From Halobacteriales archaeon SW_5_68_122 (lineage in GTDB: Archaea > Halobacteriota > Halobacteria > Halobacteriales > Haloarculaceae), in NCBI GenBank assembly GCA_003022815.1, contig PXSL01000019.1:1-11319 (forward strand): a DNA stretch of 11,319 nucleotides, in the 5' to 3' direction. The position numbers were made by a program, and so were the translations under genes. Under the pieces are notes generated by a model. That model worked only from the letters and a program-made list of their open reading frames with translations. It had not been told where the DNA came from and did no database searches. Each line of letters starts with the position of its first letter. Position 1 is the stretch's first letter. Positions 1 through 7,539 of this stretch are shown piece by piece.

Positions 1-2052
1 CTTCTCGGCCGCCCAGGAAGGCCCGTGGCCCAACAGGAAGTGGAACTCCTTGTCGTGCTCGTAGGCGCCGAAGAACAGCAGGTTGACCGCGAAGGCCATT
101 CCTGCCTTTGCGAGCAGCACCGCCGCGATGCGGAGGTACGACAGGACGTGAGCCAGCACCTGGTGGGCCTCGATGAGTTCGTGGGTCGGCCCGATAGCCA
201 GCAGTGCCAGCCCCAGCACCAACACGCCGACGCCAACCAGCTCCATGAACGGGACGGTTCCGACGGAGGGGACGCCGACGGTGAACAGCCCCGGTATGCC
301 GCCGAACCCGAGCTCTATCGCGGCTTCGGGTCCCGTATCGAAGACCCGGTATACCAGGTCGGGCTTCGGCCCGAGGAACTTCGTCTCGCCGTCTTCGATC
401 TTCGTTGGCGGACGGGTGAGGACGAACAGCCACAGGCCGTTCAGCGCCAGGAGCCAGCCGCCGACCTCCTCGAGGGCCGCCCGGAGGCCGTGGAAGGTGT
501 ACTCCTCGACGAACTCGAAGGCCCACGCGAGGTTCAGGTGGAAGACACCGAACAGCGCGGTGATGACGAACCACGCCTCGGCCCACTCGGTGCTGGCCGG
601 CGAGAGGCCCTTCTCGATGATCGGGTGGCCGTACACCGAGCTAATCAACGGCAGCGTGTCGAGGTGGAGTCCGAACACCTCGCCGTAGAGCACGCCGAAC
701 ACGACGGTCGAGATACCGGCCGCCGCGGCGATTTTCCCGAAGTCCTCGAACGTCTCCGACTCGAAGCTGTTCAGCATGTAGTAGCCGATGGCGGTGTAGA
801 TAATCCCGTACCCGATGTCCCCGATCATGAACCCGAACATGAGCGGGAACGTCAGGAAGATGACGACGGTGGGGTCCAGCTCGGTGTACTTCGGCTTGCC
901 GACCGCCCGCGTGAGCAACTCGAAGGGCCGGACGCCCTTCGGGTTGTCCTGTTCGACGGGCGGCTCGCTGTCGCTCATCGCCCGCTCGTTTTCGGCGTAG
1001 CCGCCGTCGGACCGAACCTCCGCGCCGCCGGTACCGTCGGCCGCGACGGGATCCCCGGCGCCCGGCTCTCCGGCGTCGTGGTCGGCTCCGCCGTGGCCGC
1101 CGACGAACTCACGGTCGCGGTAGTCGGCCCGTTCCAGCTCCTCGACCTCGACGTGGTCGCCGACCGACGACTCCAGCGCCTCCGCGAGGTCGGTGAACCG
1201 CTCGCTCGGAATCCACCCCTCCGAGACGAACGCGTTCTCCGTCGTCGCGAAGCTCAGCGGCGCCTCCCGCTTCTGTGCCTCGACGGAGAGCTTCTCCTCG
1301 GCGGCAAGCAGGAAGTCCGCCACCTCATGTTTTAGGTCTTCGAGTTCGTTCTCCACGCCTTCGAGCTTCGACTCGATCTCTCCCCGGCGGCTCTCGAGCC
1401 GGTCGATGTACGCATCGGGGCTGGTCGCGCCCTCGGTGTCCTCGGGGTCCGGTACCTCGTAGCGGGTGAACGGCGTCCCGGCGAGGGCGTCCTCGACGTC
1501 GACGTCGGGGGCGACGAAGACGGCGACGTACTCGTCGGCCTCGAACAGCTCGAAGGCGTCGATTTCGTCGGCGCTCCCGAGGGCGGCCCGAAGTTCGTCG
1601 GCGTCACCCTCACCGACGGCCGTCGACAGCGAATCGTATCCCGACAGCAGGTCGAGGTCGATGCCGAGTTCGGCGACCGGACGGGCCGTCTCGATGCGCT
1701 CGTCGATGTCCCGCAGCTCGTCCTCCAGCTCCGAGCGACGGTCGTCCAGCTCGTTGACCCGGGTCCGGGTCCGCTCGAGCTCCTCGTCGAGTTCCTCGTC
1801 GTCGAGAATGCGCACGCGGCCGGCGTCGTCGTCGGTGACGCCGAGCGTGCTCTCGAGCGCCCGGACGGTGACGAGCTTCCGGGAGACCTCGTCGGAGCCC
1901 TCGACGGGGTCGCCGGGCGAAAAGCCCTCCCAGCTGTTGTCGTAGTCCGTGACATGAACCAGGTTCAGGTCGTGGACCGTCTCGACGGTCTTTTCCATCA
2001 CCCGCTTGGACCCCGTCACCGAGACCCGGCTCATCCGCTTGGGTCTAAGCAT
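1..2052 (-). CDS. atpI: A-type ATP synthase subunit I (subunit a homologue), 3' end cut by window edge
   Basis: Membrane stator subunit of the archaeal A1Ao ATP synthase; it forms the ion half-channels next to the rotating proteolipid ring and holds the peripheral stalk. Read on the minus strand, 684 codons are visible without a stop and the C-terminus lies beyond position 1. Residues 1 to about 315 are the soluble N-terminal part, with a heptad-rich helical stretch at 88-122 and another at 213-255. Residues 318-365 are a Gly/Asp/Glu-rich linker. Hydrophobic membrane segments begin near 394 (397-424, 438-460, 495-515, 530-547, 600-622) and the last visible one contains the conserved SYLRIA motif, with R641 (codon 132-130) matching the essential ring-facing arginine of V/A-type a subunits. 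The chosen ATG overlaps the last 8 nt of atpH, which implies translational coupling; a second Met (2034) is in frame but less likely. The family identity is firm. Confidence 0.95.
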   Translation of the reverse strand, partial: MLRPKRMSRVSVTGSKRVMEKTVETVHDLNLVHVTDYDNSWEGFSPGDPVEGSDEVSRKLVTVRALESTLGVTDDDAGRVRILDDEELDEELERTRTRVNELDDRRSELEDELRDIDERIETARPVAELGIDLDLLSGYDSLSTAVGEGDADELRAALGSADEIDAFELFEADEYVAVFVAPDVDVEDALAGTPFTRYEVPDPEDTEGATSPDAYIDRLESRRGEIESKLEGVENELEDLKHEVADFLLAAEEKLSVEAQKREAPLSFATTENAFVSEGWIPSERFTDLAEALESSVGDHVEVEELERADYRDREFVGGHGGADHDAGEPGAGDPVAADGTGGAEVRSDGGYAENERAMSDSEPPVEQDNPKGVRPFELLTRAVGKPKYTELDPTVVIFLTFPLMFGFMIGDIGYGIIYTAIGYYMLNSFESETFEDFGKIAAAAGISTVVFGVLYGEVFGLHLDTLPLISSVYGHPIIEKGLSPASTEWAEAWFVITALFGVFHLNLAWAFEFVEEYTFHGLRAALEEVGGWLLALNGLWLFVLTRPPTKIEDGETKFLGPKPDLVYRVFDTGPEAAIELGFGGIPGLFTVGVPSVGTVPFMELVGVGVLVLGLALLAIGPTHELIEAHQVLAHVLSYLRIAAVLLAKAGMAFAVNLLFFGAYEHDKEFHFLLGHGPSWAAEK

Positions 2053-2371
2053 CTACCGCCTCCGTGAACAACTCGACGACGTGTTCGACCGCCTCCTCGC
2101 GTTGCTTCTCCGCGCGGTCCTCCAGTGCCTCGCGCTCGGTTTCGCCCTCGGCGAGAATCTCCTCGCGCTCGGCCTCGATCTCCTCGCGGGCCGCCTCGAG
2201 GCGCTCTTTTCTGTGTTCGGCGGCCTCCGACTCGGCCTCCTGGCGGATGCGGTCGGCCTCCTCGCGGGCCTCGGCGATGCGCTCCTCCCGGGCCTCCTTC
2301 GCGTCAGCCACGATCTCGTCGGCCTCGCGCTCGGCCTCCTTGATTCGGTCGAGAACCTCTGGCCTCGCCAT
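2045..2371 (-). CDS. atpH: A-type ATP synthase subunit H (peripheral stalk)
   Basis: Peripheral-stalk subunit that, with subunit E, forms a long coiled coil linking subunit I to the catalytic head. The 108-residue protein is almost entirely one charged helix: from about residue 5 to 95 it is rich in E, R and A with regular hydrophobic spacing, followed by a short hydrophobic end (VVELFTEAVDA). There is no signal peptide or membrane segment. Its length and composition fit the archaeal AhaH family. It is the first gene of the operon, with atpI starting inside its last codons; the H-I order is the usual start of the haloarchaeal atp operon, whose remaining genes would lie left of the window. The ATG is preceded at short distance by a weak TATA-like box, consistent with a short-leader transcript. 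Confidence 0.92.
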   Translation of the reverse strand: MARPEVLDRIKEAEREADEIVADAKEAREERIAEAREEADRIRQEAESEAAEHRKERLEAAREEIEAEREEILAEGETEREALEDRAEKQREEAVEHVVELFTEAVDA

Positions 2372-2400
2372 AATTATGTCGCCTGAAAGTTCGGAAAGGA

Positions 2401-2410
2401 CCTATTTGGT
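2401..2410 (-). promoter_or_regulatory. Possible TATA box of the atp operon
   Basis: Read on the minus strand this is ACCAAATAGG, centred about 34 nt upstream of the atpH ATG. That spacing would put transcription start a few bases before the start codon, as is common in haloarchaea. The match to a TATA consensus is only moderate. Confidence 0.35.
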
Positions 2411-2512
2411 AGTTGCGAAACGGTACGGCCGGTCAGGCAGTCGGCGCCCGGCAGTCGGACGTGTTTCGGCCCGCTCCTGGCGACGACGCCCGCAGTATTC
2501 CACCGGACAGGA

Positions 2513-2881
2513 TCACTCGATGAAGGTGCGGTAGGTGGCCGCACCCGCGGCAGCGAGCAGCGCGAGGCCCAAGAGCGACGGGAGGAGTGGACTGTTGTGG
2601 CCGTTGCACCCGTCGTTCCAGTAGACTCGTAAATCGTGCCAGCCGATTTCAAGCTCGAACCCCGGCGGATAGATTCCGACGAGTTCGTATAGGGTCCCGT
2701 GGACTCCCCCGGGAAACTTACATGCGACGGCTGTTGTCGATCCCAGCCAGAGCGGCGAGACCGTGAGAACGAGCCCGAGGAGGACGCCGAGAGTGGCCAG
2801 GATGGCGTGGAGCAGGGATCGGTCGGGTGAGGTGGGCGGAGCTGTGTTGCCCACGGCAGCTGCAGTTGGCCCCGCCGCCAT
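2513..2881 (-). CDS. Small two-helix membrane protein of unknown function
   Basis: I do not recognise the family. From the ATG at 2881 the product is 122 residues: an Ala/Pro/Thr-rich N-terminus, a strong membrane segment at about 23-47, a loop of about 50 residues with two cysteines (C54 and C92) and several aromatic residues (motifs YPPGFELEIGW and RVYWNDGCNG), a second membrane segment at 98-117, and a short TYRTFIE tail. The reading frame continues upstream to a GTG at 2962 (149 residues), but I prefer the ATG because it is a stronger start codon and a TATA-like CTATTCC stretch (2911-2917) sits about 33 nt above it. The two cysteines on one loop could form a disulphide if it faces outside. 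The gene lies upstream of atpH on the same strand but 141 nt away, and nothing ties it to the ATP synthase. Confidence 0.7.
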   Translation of the reverse strand: MAAGPTAAAVGNTAPPTSPDRSLLHAILATLGVLLGLVLTVSPLWLGSTTAVACKFPGGVHGTLYELVGIYPPGFELEIGWHDLRVYWNDGCNGHNSPLLPSLLGLALLAAAGAATYRTFIE

Positions 2882-2992
2882 CGTGGATGTGGGATTGCCG
2901 ACCACGGTCCCTATTCCGGTCCGCGATGGAAGGGACCCGGCGACGGTGTCCCGACCGAGCACGGCGGCCGGTGCCCACCGATTCCGAGGGTG

Positions 2993-2997
2993 TTATT
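2993..2997 (+). promoter_or_regulatory. Possible TATA box of the methyltransferase gene
   Basis: TTATT centred 27 nt upstream of the ATG at 3022, the spacing expected for a leaderless haloarchaeal transcript. It lies inside the divergent region shared with the small membrane protein gene and also supports 3022 as the start rather than upstream in-frame codons. Confidence 0.4.
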
Positions 2998-3021
2998 GCT
3001 GGACCGCCCCAAACGCCGGCA

Positions 3022-3687
3022 ATGGGACTGCTCGAAGACAAGGCTCGTGCGCGGGGGTTCTACAAGTACCTCTCGCAGGTGTACGACATCATCAACCCGT
3101 TCATCTGGAACGAGGAAATGCGCGACGATGCCCTGGAGTGGTTCGGCATCGAGGAGGGCGACCGCGTGCTGGACGTCGGCTGCGGGACCGGCTTCGCAAC
3201 CGAGGGACTCCTCCAGCACACCGACAACGTGTGGGGACTCGACCAGTCGGCCCACCAGCTACAGAAGGCCTACGCCAAGTTCGGTAAGCGCGGCGACGTG
3301 CGGTTCCACCGCGGCGACGCCGAACGGCTCCCCTTCGCCGACGACAGCTTCGACGCCTACTGGTCGTCGGGCTCTATCGAGTACTGGCCCGACCCCGTCG
3401 CCGCCCTCGAGGAGGCCCGCCGGGTGACGAAGCCCGGTCGTCCCGTCCTCGTGGTCGGTCCGGACTACCCCAACTCCTCGGTGTTCCAGAAGATCGCCGA
3501 CGCCATCATGCTGTTCTACGACGAGGCGGAGGCCGACCGGATGTTCGCCGAGGCCGGCTTCGAAGAGTTCGAGCACCACATCCAGCAGCGCGCGCCGGGC
3601 ACGCCGCGGGCCATCACCACCGTCGCCTACGTTCCCAAAGAGGGCGCCGAGAAGACCGCCGAGGCCGACGCCGTCGAGGCCGCCTGA
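3022..3687 (+). CDS. SAM-dependent methyltransferase, VTE3-like (probable quinone-ring methyltransferase)
   Basis: Class I methyltransferase of 221 residues. Motif I, VLDVGCGTG, is at 49-57; the acidic ribose-contacting residue is D74 in GLDQSAHQL (72-80); GDAERLPF (98-105) and SSGSIEYWPDP (115-125) follow, then a GPDYPNSSVFQ region and an AIMLFYDE segment. DQSxHQL, GSIEYWPDP and the GPxYP/MLF pattern are, from memory, hallmarks of the plant MPBQ/MSBQ methyltransferase VTE3, which methylates tocopherol and plastoquinone precursors. Haloarchaea make menaquinones, some with an extra ring methyl, so a menaquinone-ring methyltransferase is the best guess (inference). Unlike VTE3 there is no C-terminal membrane anchor; the protein ends in an acidic Ala/Glu tail. 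It is a single gene, divergent from the small membrane protein and convergent with the pilin gene. The class is certain, the substrate is not. Confidence 0.85.
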   Translation: MGLLEDKARARGFYKYLSQVYDIINPFIWNEEMRDDALEWFGIEEGDRVLDVGCGTGFATEGLLQHTDNVWGLDQSAHQLQKAYAKFGKRGDVRFHRGDAERLPFADDSFDAYWSSGSIEYWPDPVAALEEARRVTKPGRPVLVVGPDYPNSSVFQKIADAIMLFYDEAEADRMFAEAGFEEFEHHIQQRAPGTPRAITTVAYVPKEGAEKTAEADAVEAA

Positions 3688-3747
3688 TACGACTGTCGTC
3701 TTTCGCCAATAGGAATCGACCCACGGCGGGCGCTCGCCGGCGCTTCC

Positions 3748-4212
3748 TCACGCCGCACGAACCGTCGTCTCAAGATCCGCTATTTTCTGGCCGTCGGCGT
3801 ACATCCGCACCTCGACGGTGGCGCCCGCCCGTGGCGACGGCTCGTTCGTCGACGCCACCCGGAGCGACGCGGCCTCGCCGGCGGTCCACTGTCCGGCGTA
3901 GGCGCTGTTGAACGGCCCAGTCGGACCGCTTTCGAAGCCGCGCGCCGCGAAGAACGGCACCGGCGGCTGTTCGGCCAGCGGGTCGCCGTTCACGCGGACC
4001 CGCACCCGGAGGGAGTTGGGGTCGACGGCGTCGCCGCTACGGTGGAGTACCCGGATTTCACCGTCGGACGCCGCCTCAAGGCCGAACGTGACGGCCGTCG
4101 TCTTGCCGGGAATGTCGACGGCGACGACGGCTCCGACGGCGGCGGCGGTGACGACGGTCAGCGCGACCAGAAGGACGACGCCGATGACCGGGGCGACGGC
4201 ACGGTCGGACAT
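3748..4212 (-). CDS. Type IV pilin-like protein (haloarchaeal pilin N-terminal domain)
   Basis: 154-residue surface protein with a class III (prepilin) signal. The N-terminus MSDRAVAPVIGVVLLVAL has the haloarchaeal pilin pattern R-A-V-x-P-V-I-G followed by one hydrophobic helix (about 8-30), so a prepilin peptidase would be expected to cut after A5. The remaining 120 residues are a beta-rich, Pro/Gly-containing domain that I do not recognise (motifs GEIRVLHRSGD, RVRVRVNGDPL, GATVEVRMYADGQ). It lacks features that would make it an archaellin and is probably a minor pilin or adhesion subunit. It lies 55 nt downstream of the frameshifted secreted-protein gene on the same strand; a weak CTTGTA box (4235-4240 on the minus strand), 26 nt upstream of the ATG, could give it its own promoter. 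Confidence 0.85.
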   Translation of the reverse strand: MSDRAVAPVIGVVLLVALTVVTAAAVGAVVAVDIPGKTTAVTFGLEAASDGEIRVLHRSGDAVDPNSLRVRVRVNGDPLAEQPPVPFFAARGFESGPTGPFNSAYAGQWTAGEAASLRVASTNEPSPRAGATVEVRMYADGQKIADLETTVRAA

Positions 4213-4267
4213 GCGGCCGATGGCCGCGGCATCCTACAAGAGAGTTCGTCCGGTCCGCGGATGTCGG

Positions 4268-5357
4268 TTACTCGACGATGGTCTCGACGGTGATCGTCTC
4301 CCCCTGATGGGTGGCGTTGATCATCGTCTCGCCCCGCGGTGCGACGGTCCAGAGCCGCTCGCCGCCCGTCGAGCCGACGGGGTCGCCGTCAACCACGACG
4401 GCGGCGTCGAGGCGATCGCCGGTGAGGTTGTCGACGACGGTCACGCCGAGCGGCCCGCCGGGGTGGGTCGTCTCCACTTGGACCCGGAGGTCGCTGGACC
4501 CGCTCGTCTCGTTCACGGTCGTCGTCGGTAGCTGCTCAACCCGGTTGCGCTGGGTCTCCCCGACGACCCGGCCCGTACCGCCGTCGAGGTACGGCCGCAA
4601 CTCCCCGTGGTCGTGGACCAGCGACATGCTGTAGAGCCGTTCCCCCCGCGACCCGACCCGGTCGGAGCCCTTCCCGGACGTACACGTACTCCCCGTCCTG
4701 CCGCGTGACCGTCGACAGGACGACTCCGCCCTGGCCGACCTCCGCATGGACGCGGGCCGACGTCCGGCCGTCGAGGCTCTCGGTCACGTCGTCGCGGACG
4801 GGCCCCTGCAGTGGGACCAGCCGCAACCGCAGCGAGTCCAGCCGGTTGGACTCCTCTCGCATGCCGAGTTCGCTGGCCCTGGCGTTCAGCCACTCTGCGG
4901 TCTCATCCTGCGCACCGGCCTTCGCGCCGACCGTCGACAGGACCCGCAACAGACTCGACTCGGTTATCTCGCCGCCGGCGTACCCCTCGACTGCCCGCGT
5001 CTCCCGCCGCTCGAGGGCGTCGACCCGCTCGGCGAGCCGGTTGGTTCCATTCCGGACGACCGCGCGCCGCTCCTCCTCGGAGTCGGCGCTCTGGTACTCC
5101 CCTTGTAGCGTGTCCAGAGAGTACGTCGACCGGGCCTGCCCGCCGCCGGCGCTGACGGCCGCGCCGACGTCCAGCGACGTCGTCGTCTCGCCGGACCGGT
5201 CGACGTCGCTCGCGTTTGGACCGAGGTAGTTGGAGGTGTTGTCGGCCTGCTGTACCGACACCGCCGGGCCGTCCGCCTGGGTGGCGCCGACGGAGACCGT
5301 GCCGAGCGTCGCTGCACACACGAGGAGGGCGACCGCGACTGCCCGGAGACCGTCCAT
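4268..5357 (-). pseudogene. Secreted helical protein with one frameshift (haloarchaeal protein of unknown function)
   Basis: The minus-strand gene starts at ATG 5357 with a signal peptide (hydrophobic stretch about 4-25, then GATQADG). Residues 38-50 contain ADNTSNYLGPNAS, resembling an NT(T/S)NYL motif I associate with secreted haloarchaeal proteins. Long charged helices fill about 85-180 (for example RLAERVDALERRETRAVEGY), followed by a beta-rich part ending at QDGEYVYVRE (residue 229, codon 4673-4671). The frame then fails, and the continuation SRGERLYSMSLVHDHG to the stop at 4268 is in another frame. Total length is 1090 nt, one more than a multiple of three, so removing a single base restores 362 residues. 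Candidate sites are the six-C run at 4642-4647 and the CCC at 4668-4670. The cause may be a real mutation or a sequencing error. The C-terminal part looks like beta-sandwich repeats (GPLGVTVVDNLTGDRLDAAV). It is divergent from the membrane regulator gene. Confidence 0.75.
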
Positions 5358-5381
5358 GTTCGGCCACTCGAACCGGGCAAC

Positions 5382-5388
5382 TAAAAAT
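5382..5388 (-). promoter_or_regulatory. TATA box of the secreted-protein gene
   Basis: On the minus strand the box reads ATTTTTA, centred 28 nt upstream of the ATG at 5357. This is the best TATA match on this strand in the divergent region and implies a leaderless transcript. It also argues against the longer in-frame reading from 5501. Confidence 0.55.
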
Positions 5389-5458
5389 CCGCCCGTCTCA
5401 ATCGCTGGAACAGAAACCGCTTCAGAAACGGTTAGAACTCCTTCAAAGCGCTCAGACG

Positions 5459-5464
5459 TTTTAT
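5459..5464 (+). promoter_or_regulatory. Possible TATA box of the membrane regulator gene
   Basis: TTTTAT, about 50 nt upstream of the ATG at 5511. Transcription would start near 5488-5490, giving a leader of about 20 nt. It shares the 153-bp divergent region with the TATA box of the secreted-protein gene, so one factor bound here could control both. Confidence 0.4.
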
Positions 5465-5510
5465 CGAGCGATAGAAAGCGTTTTCCCGCATCGGCGTGCA
5501 TGACCCAGTC

Positions 5511-6611
5511 ATGCGGTGTCGGGTCCCCCTGCTGCTCTGTGCCCTCTTCGTAGTCGGAACCCTCGTCGGCGTCGCCCCGGTCGGTGCGCAGTCACCCGCC
5601 GAGGAGACCCGGCTCGAGGCGCAACTGCAGGACGACGGCGACGCCCGCTGGACGGTCGTCACGACCGTCCCGCTCGAGGACGAAGAGGACGTCAAGAGCT
5701 TCCACTCGTTCGCCGAGGACTACAAGGCGGGAGAGCAGGACCTCCAGCTCGGGGTGGAAGCCTTCGAGCGGGCCGCCGCAGAGGCCTCGCGGGCGACCAA
5801 CCGCGAGATGTCGGTCGGGCAGACGAACCGGTCGGCGACCGTGGTGAACGAAACCGAGGACGGCGAGGTGACGGACCGCTACGGTGAGCTTCGGGTCTCG
5901 TTCACTTGGACTTCGTTCGCCCGAACCGACGAGAACGACACCATGTACGTCGGGGATGCGTTCAACACCACGGACGGGACCTGGCTGCCGGCCCTCGGTC
6001 CCAACCAGACGCTCGTCATCCGGTCGCCGCCGGGGTACACCGCTCCAACCACCTCGCCCATCGGCGCCGAGAACGGCAACCTCCGGTGGGAGGGCCCGCA
6101 GACGTTCTCGCCCGGCTACTTCAAGATAGTGTACCAGCCCGCCCCGTCGGGTCCGCCCGAGGCGTTCGACCTCTCGACAATGATGCTCACCGGAGCGCTG
6201 TTTTTGAGCGCCACGGCGCTGTCGCTGGGGCTGTACCTGCTGTGGCGCCGGCGCGACGGCCACGGGACCTCCGCACCGGAGCGGGAAGGCGCCGAGACCG
6301 ACGGACCGGACGACCTGGCGACAAGCGGGACGACGAACGCCGAACCCGAGACCGCGACCGACGATGAACCAGACCTGGAACTGCTCTCCGACGAGGAACG
6401 GGTCGAGTACCTCCTCGAGCAGAACGGCGGCCGGATGAAGCAGGCCGACATCGTCAAGGAGACCGGCTGGTCGAACGCCAAGGTGTCACAACTGCTCTCG
6501 TCAATGGCCGAGGCGGACCGCGTCGACAAGCTCCGAATCGGCCGGGAGAACCTCATCAGCCTGCCTAACGAGAGGGTCGCCGACCTCGACCCCGACGGCG
6601 AGGAGACCTGA
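5511..6611 (+). CDS. Membrane-anchored winged-helix transcriptional regulator with extracytoplasmic sensor domain
   Basis: The 366-residue protein has four parts. Residues 1-27 are a signal peptide or first membrane helix (VPLLLCALFVVGTLVGVAPV). An extracytoplasmic domain of about 195 residues follows, containing several N-x-S/T sites and motifs such as WLPALGPNQTLVI and GYFKIVYQP. A membrane helix lies at about 223-245 (TMMLTGALFLSATALSLGLY) followed by WRRR. After an acidic linker, a cytoplasmic winged helix-turn-helix occupies about 293-352: EERVEYLLEQNGGRMKQADI, then KETGWSNAKVSQLLSSM as the recognition helix, then a basic wing KLRIGRENLISL. This layout is a one-step membrane sensor: the outer domain detects something and the inner domain binds DNA. 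I recall similar haloarchaeal proteins with an uncharacterised outer domain and this C-terminal HTH. A GTG at 5496 would add five residues. The ligand is unknown; its own divergent promoter region is a likely target (inference). Confidence 0.85.
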   Translation: MRCRVPLLLCALFVVGTLVGVAPVGAQSPAEETRLEAQLQDDGDARWTVVTTVPLEDEEDVKSFHSFAEDYKAGEQDLQLGVEAFERAAAEASRATNREMSVGQTNRSATVVNETEDGEVTDRYGELRVSFTWTSFARTDENDTMYVGDAFNTTDGTWLPALGPNQTLVIRSPPGYTAPTTSPIGAENGNLRWEGPQTFSPGYFKIVYQPAPSGPPEAFDLSTMMLTGALFLSATALSLGLYLLWRRRDGHGTSAPEREGAETDGPDDLATSGTTNAEPETATDDEPDLELLSDEERVEYLLEQNGGRMKQADIVKETGWSNAKVSQLLSSMAEADRVDKLRIGRENLISLPNERVADLDPDGEET

Positions 6612-6704
6612 ATGAACTGAAGGAACTAGCCGCCGGTAGCGTCGTCGCTGAACAGCGTTCACCCCGGATGCCGCCGTAGGGAAAGACTGTAGCATTCGGA
6701 AACG

Positions 6705-6709
6705 TTTAA
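6705..6709 (+). promoter_or_regulatory. Probable promoter (TATA box) of the etfBA operon
   Basis: TTTAA, preceded by a purine-rich GGAAACG, lies 36-40 nt upstream of the etfB ATG. Transcription would start near 6733 with a leader of about 12 nt. A 12-base palindrome, CGCTGAACAGCG (6646-6657), lies between this box and the preceding gene and could be part of that gene's 3' end. Confidence 0.5.
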
Positions 6710-6744
6710 CCGAGGACAGCCGTCATATTCGGTGACTAGCCGCC

Positions 6745-7539
6745 ATGAAAATACTCGTCACCGTCAAGGAGGTAGCCGAGGTCGACGACGAGTTCCACAT
6801 CTCGGGACTCGACATCGACGAAGCCTCCCTGGAATACGACCTCAACGAGTGGGACGACTACGCCGTTGAGGAGGCCGTACAGATTTCGGAGGCAACCGAC
6901 GACGTCGAGGTGGTCACGGTCACCGTCGGCCCCGAGCGCGCCGAGGAGACCGTCCGGATGGCGCTGGCGAAGGGCGCCGACCGGGCCGTCCGCGTGTGGG
7001 ACGACGCCCTCGAGGACGCGCAGTTCCTCGACGTGGACACGAAGGCCGAGATTCTGGCGGCCGTCGCCGAGGAGGAAGAGCCCGACCTCGTTCTCTCGGG
7101 CGTCCAGGCCGGCGACGACGCCAACGGCGCCACCGGCGTCGCGCTGGCGGACCGCCTCGGCTTCGAGTGGGCCGCCGTCGTCAACTCGCTGGACCTCGAT
7201 TCCGACGCCGGCGTTGCGAGCGTCCGCCGCGAACTCGAGGGCGGCGTCGAGGAACTCACCGACGTCGACCTGCCCGCGGTACTGACCATCCAGACCGGCA
7301 TCAACGAGCCGCGGTACGCCAGTCTGCGGGGCATCCGGCAGGCCCAGCGCAAGCCGCTGGAGGCCAACACGCTGGACGACATCGGCCTCGACGCCTCCGT
7401 CGTCGACTCGCCCGTCGAGCGGACCGACATGTACGAACCCGAATCGGAGGGCGACGCCACCTACTGGGAGGGGAGTCCCGAGGACACCGCCGGGGAGCTG
7501 GCCGAGTTCCTCCGCAATAAGGGGGTGGTCGAGGGATGA
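6745..7539 (+). CDS. etfB: Electron transfer flavoprotein subunit beta
   Basis: Beta (FixA-type) subunit of the soluble ETF heterodimer, which accepts electrons from acyl-CoA and other dehydrogenases and passes them on towards the quinone pool. The 264-residue protein shows the ETF-beta fold: N-terminal MKILVTVKEV strand, YDLNEWDDYAVEEA (31-44), VTVGPERAEETVRMALAKGADRAVRV (residues 58 to 84), LVLSGVQAGDDANGATG (115-131) lining the nucleotide pocket, and the ETF-beta signature VRRELEGGVE...LPAVLTI (160-182) followed by GINEPRYASLRGI (185-197). The C-terminal 60 residues form the arm that wraps around the alpha subunit. Its stop overlaps the etfA start (ATGA). Whether it belongs to a plain or an electron-bifurcating ETF cannot be read from this gene alone. 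Confidence 0.95.
   Translation: MKILVTVKEVAEVDDEFHISGLDIDEASLEYDLNEWDDYAVEEAVQISEATDDVEVVTVTVGPERAEETVRMALAKGADRAVRVWDDALEDAQFLDVDTKAEILAAVAEEEEPDLVLSGVQAGDDANGATGVALADRLGFEWAAVVNSLDLDSDAGVASVRRELEGGVEELTDVDLPAVLTIQTGINEPRYASLRGIRQAQRKPLEANTLDDIGLDASVVDSPVERTDMYEPESEGDATYWEGSPEDTAGELAEFLRNKGVVEG

Noticed and set aside
25..1335. Long open reading frame of 436 codons on the plus strand
   Set aside because: It is antisense to atpI. Its translation is repetitive charged sequence without any recognisable domain, while the opposite strand encodes a clear ATP synthase subunit.
2374..2652. 92-codon minus-strand frame upstream of atpH
   Set aside because: It overlaps the two-helix membrane protein gene in another frame, has no domain and no hydrophobic pattern, and would leave that clear membrane protein unexplained.
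3748..4212. Archaellin (flagellin) rather than pilin
   Set aside because: The R-A-V-x-P-V-I-G helix is the haloarchaeal pilin type, and there are no archaellum genes nearby.
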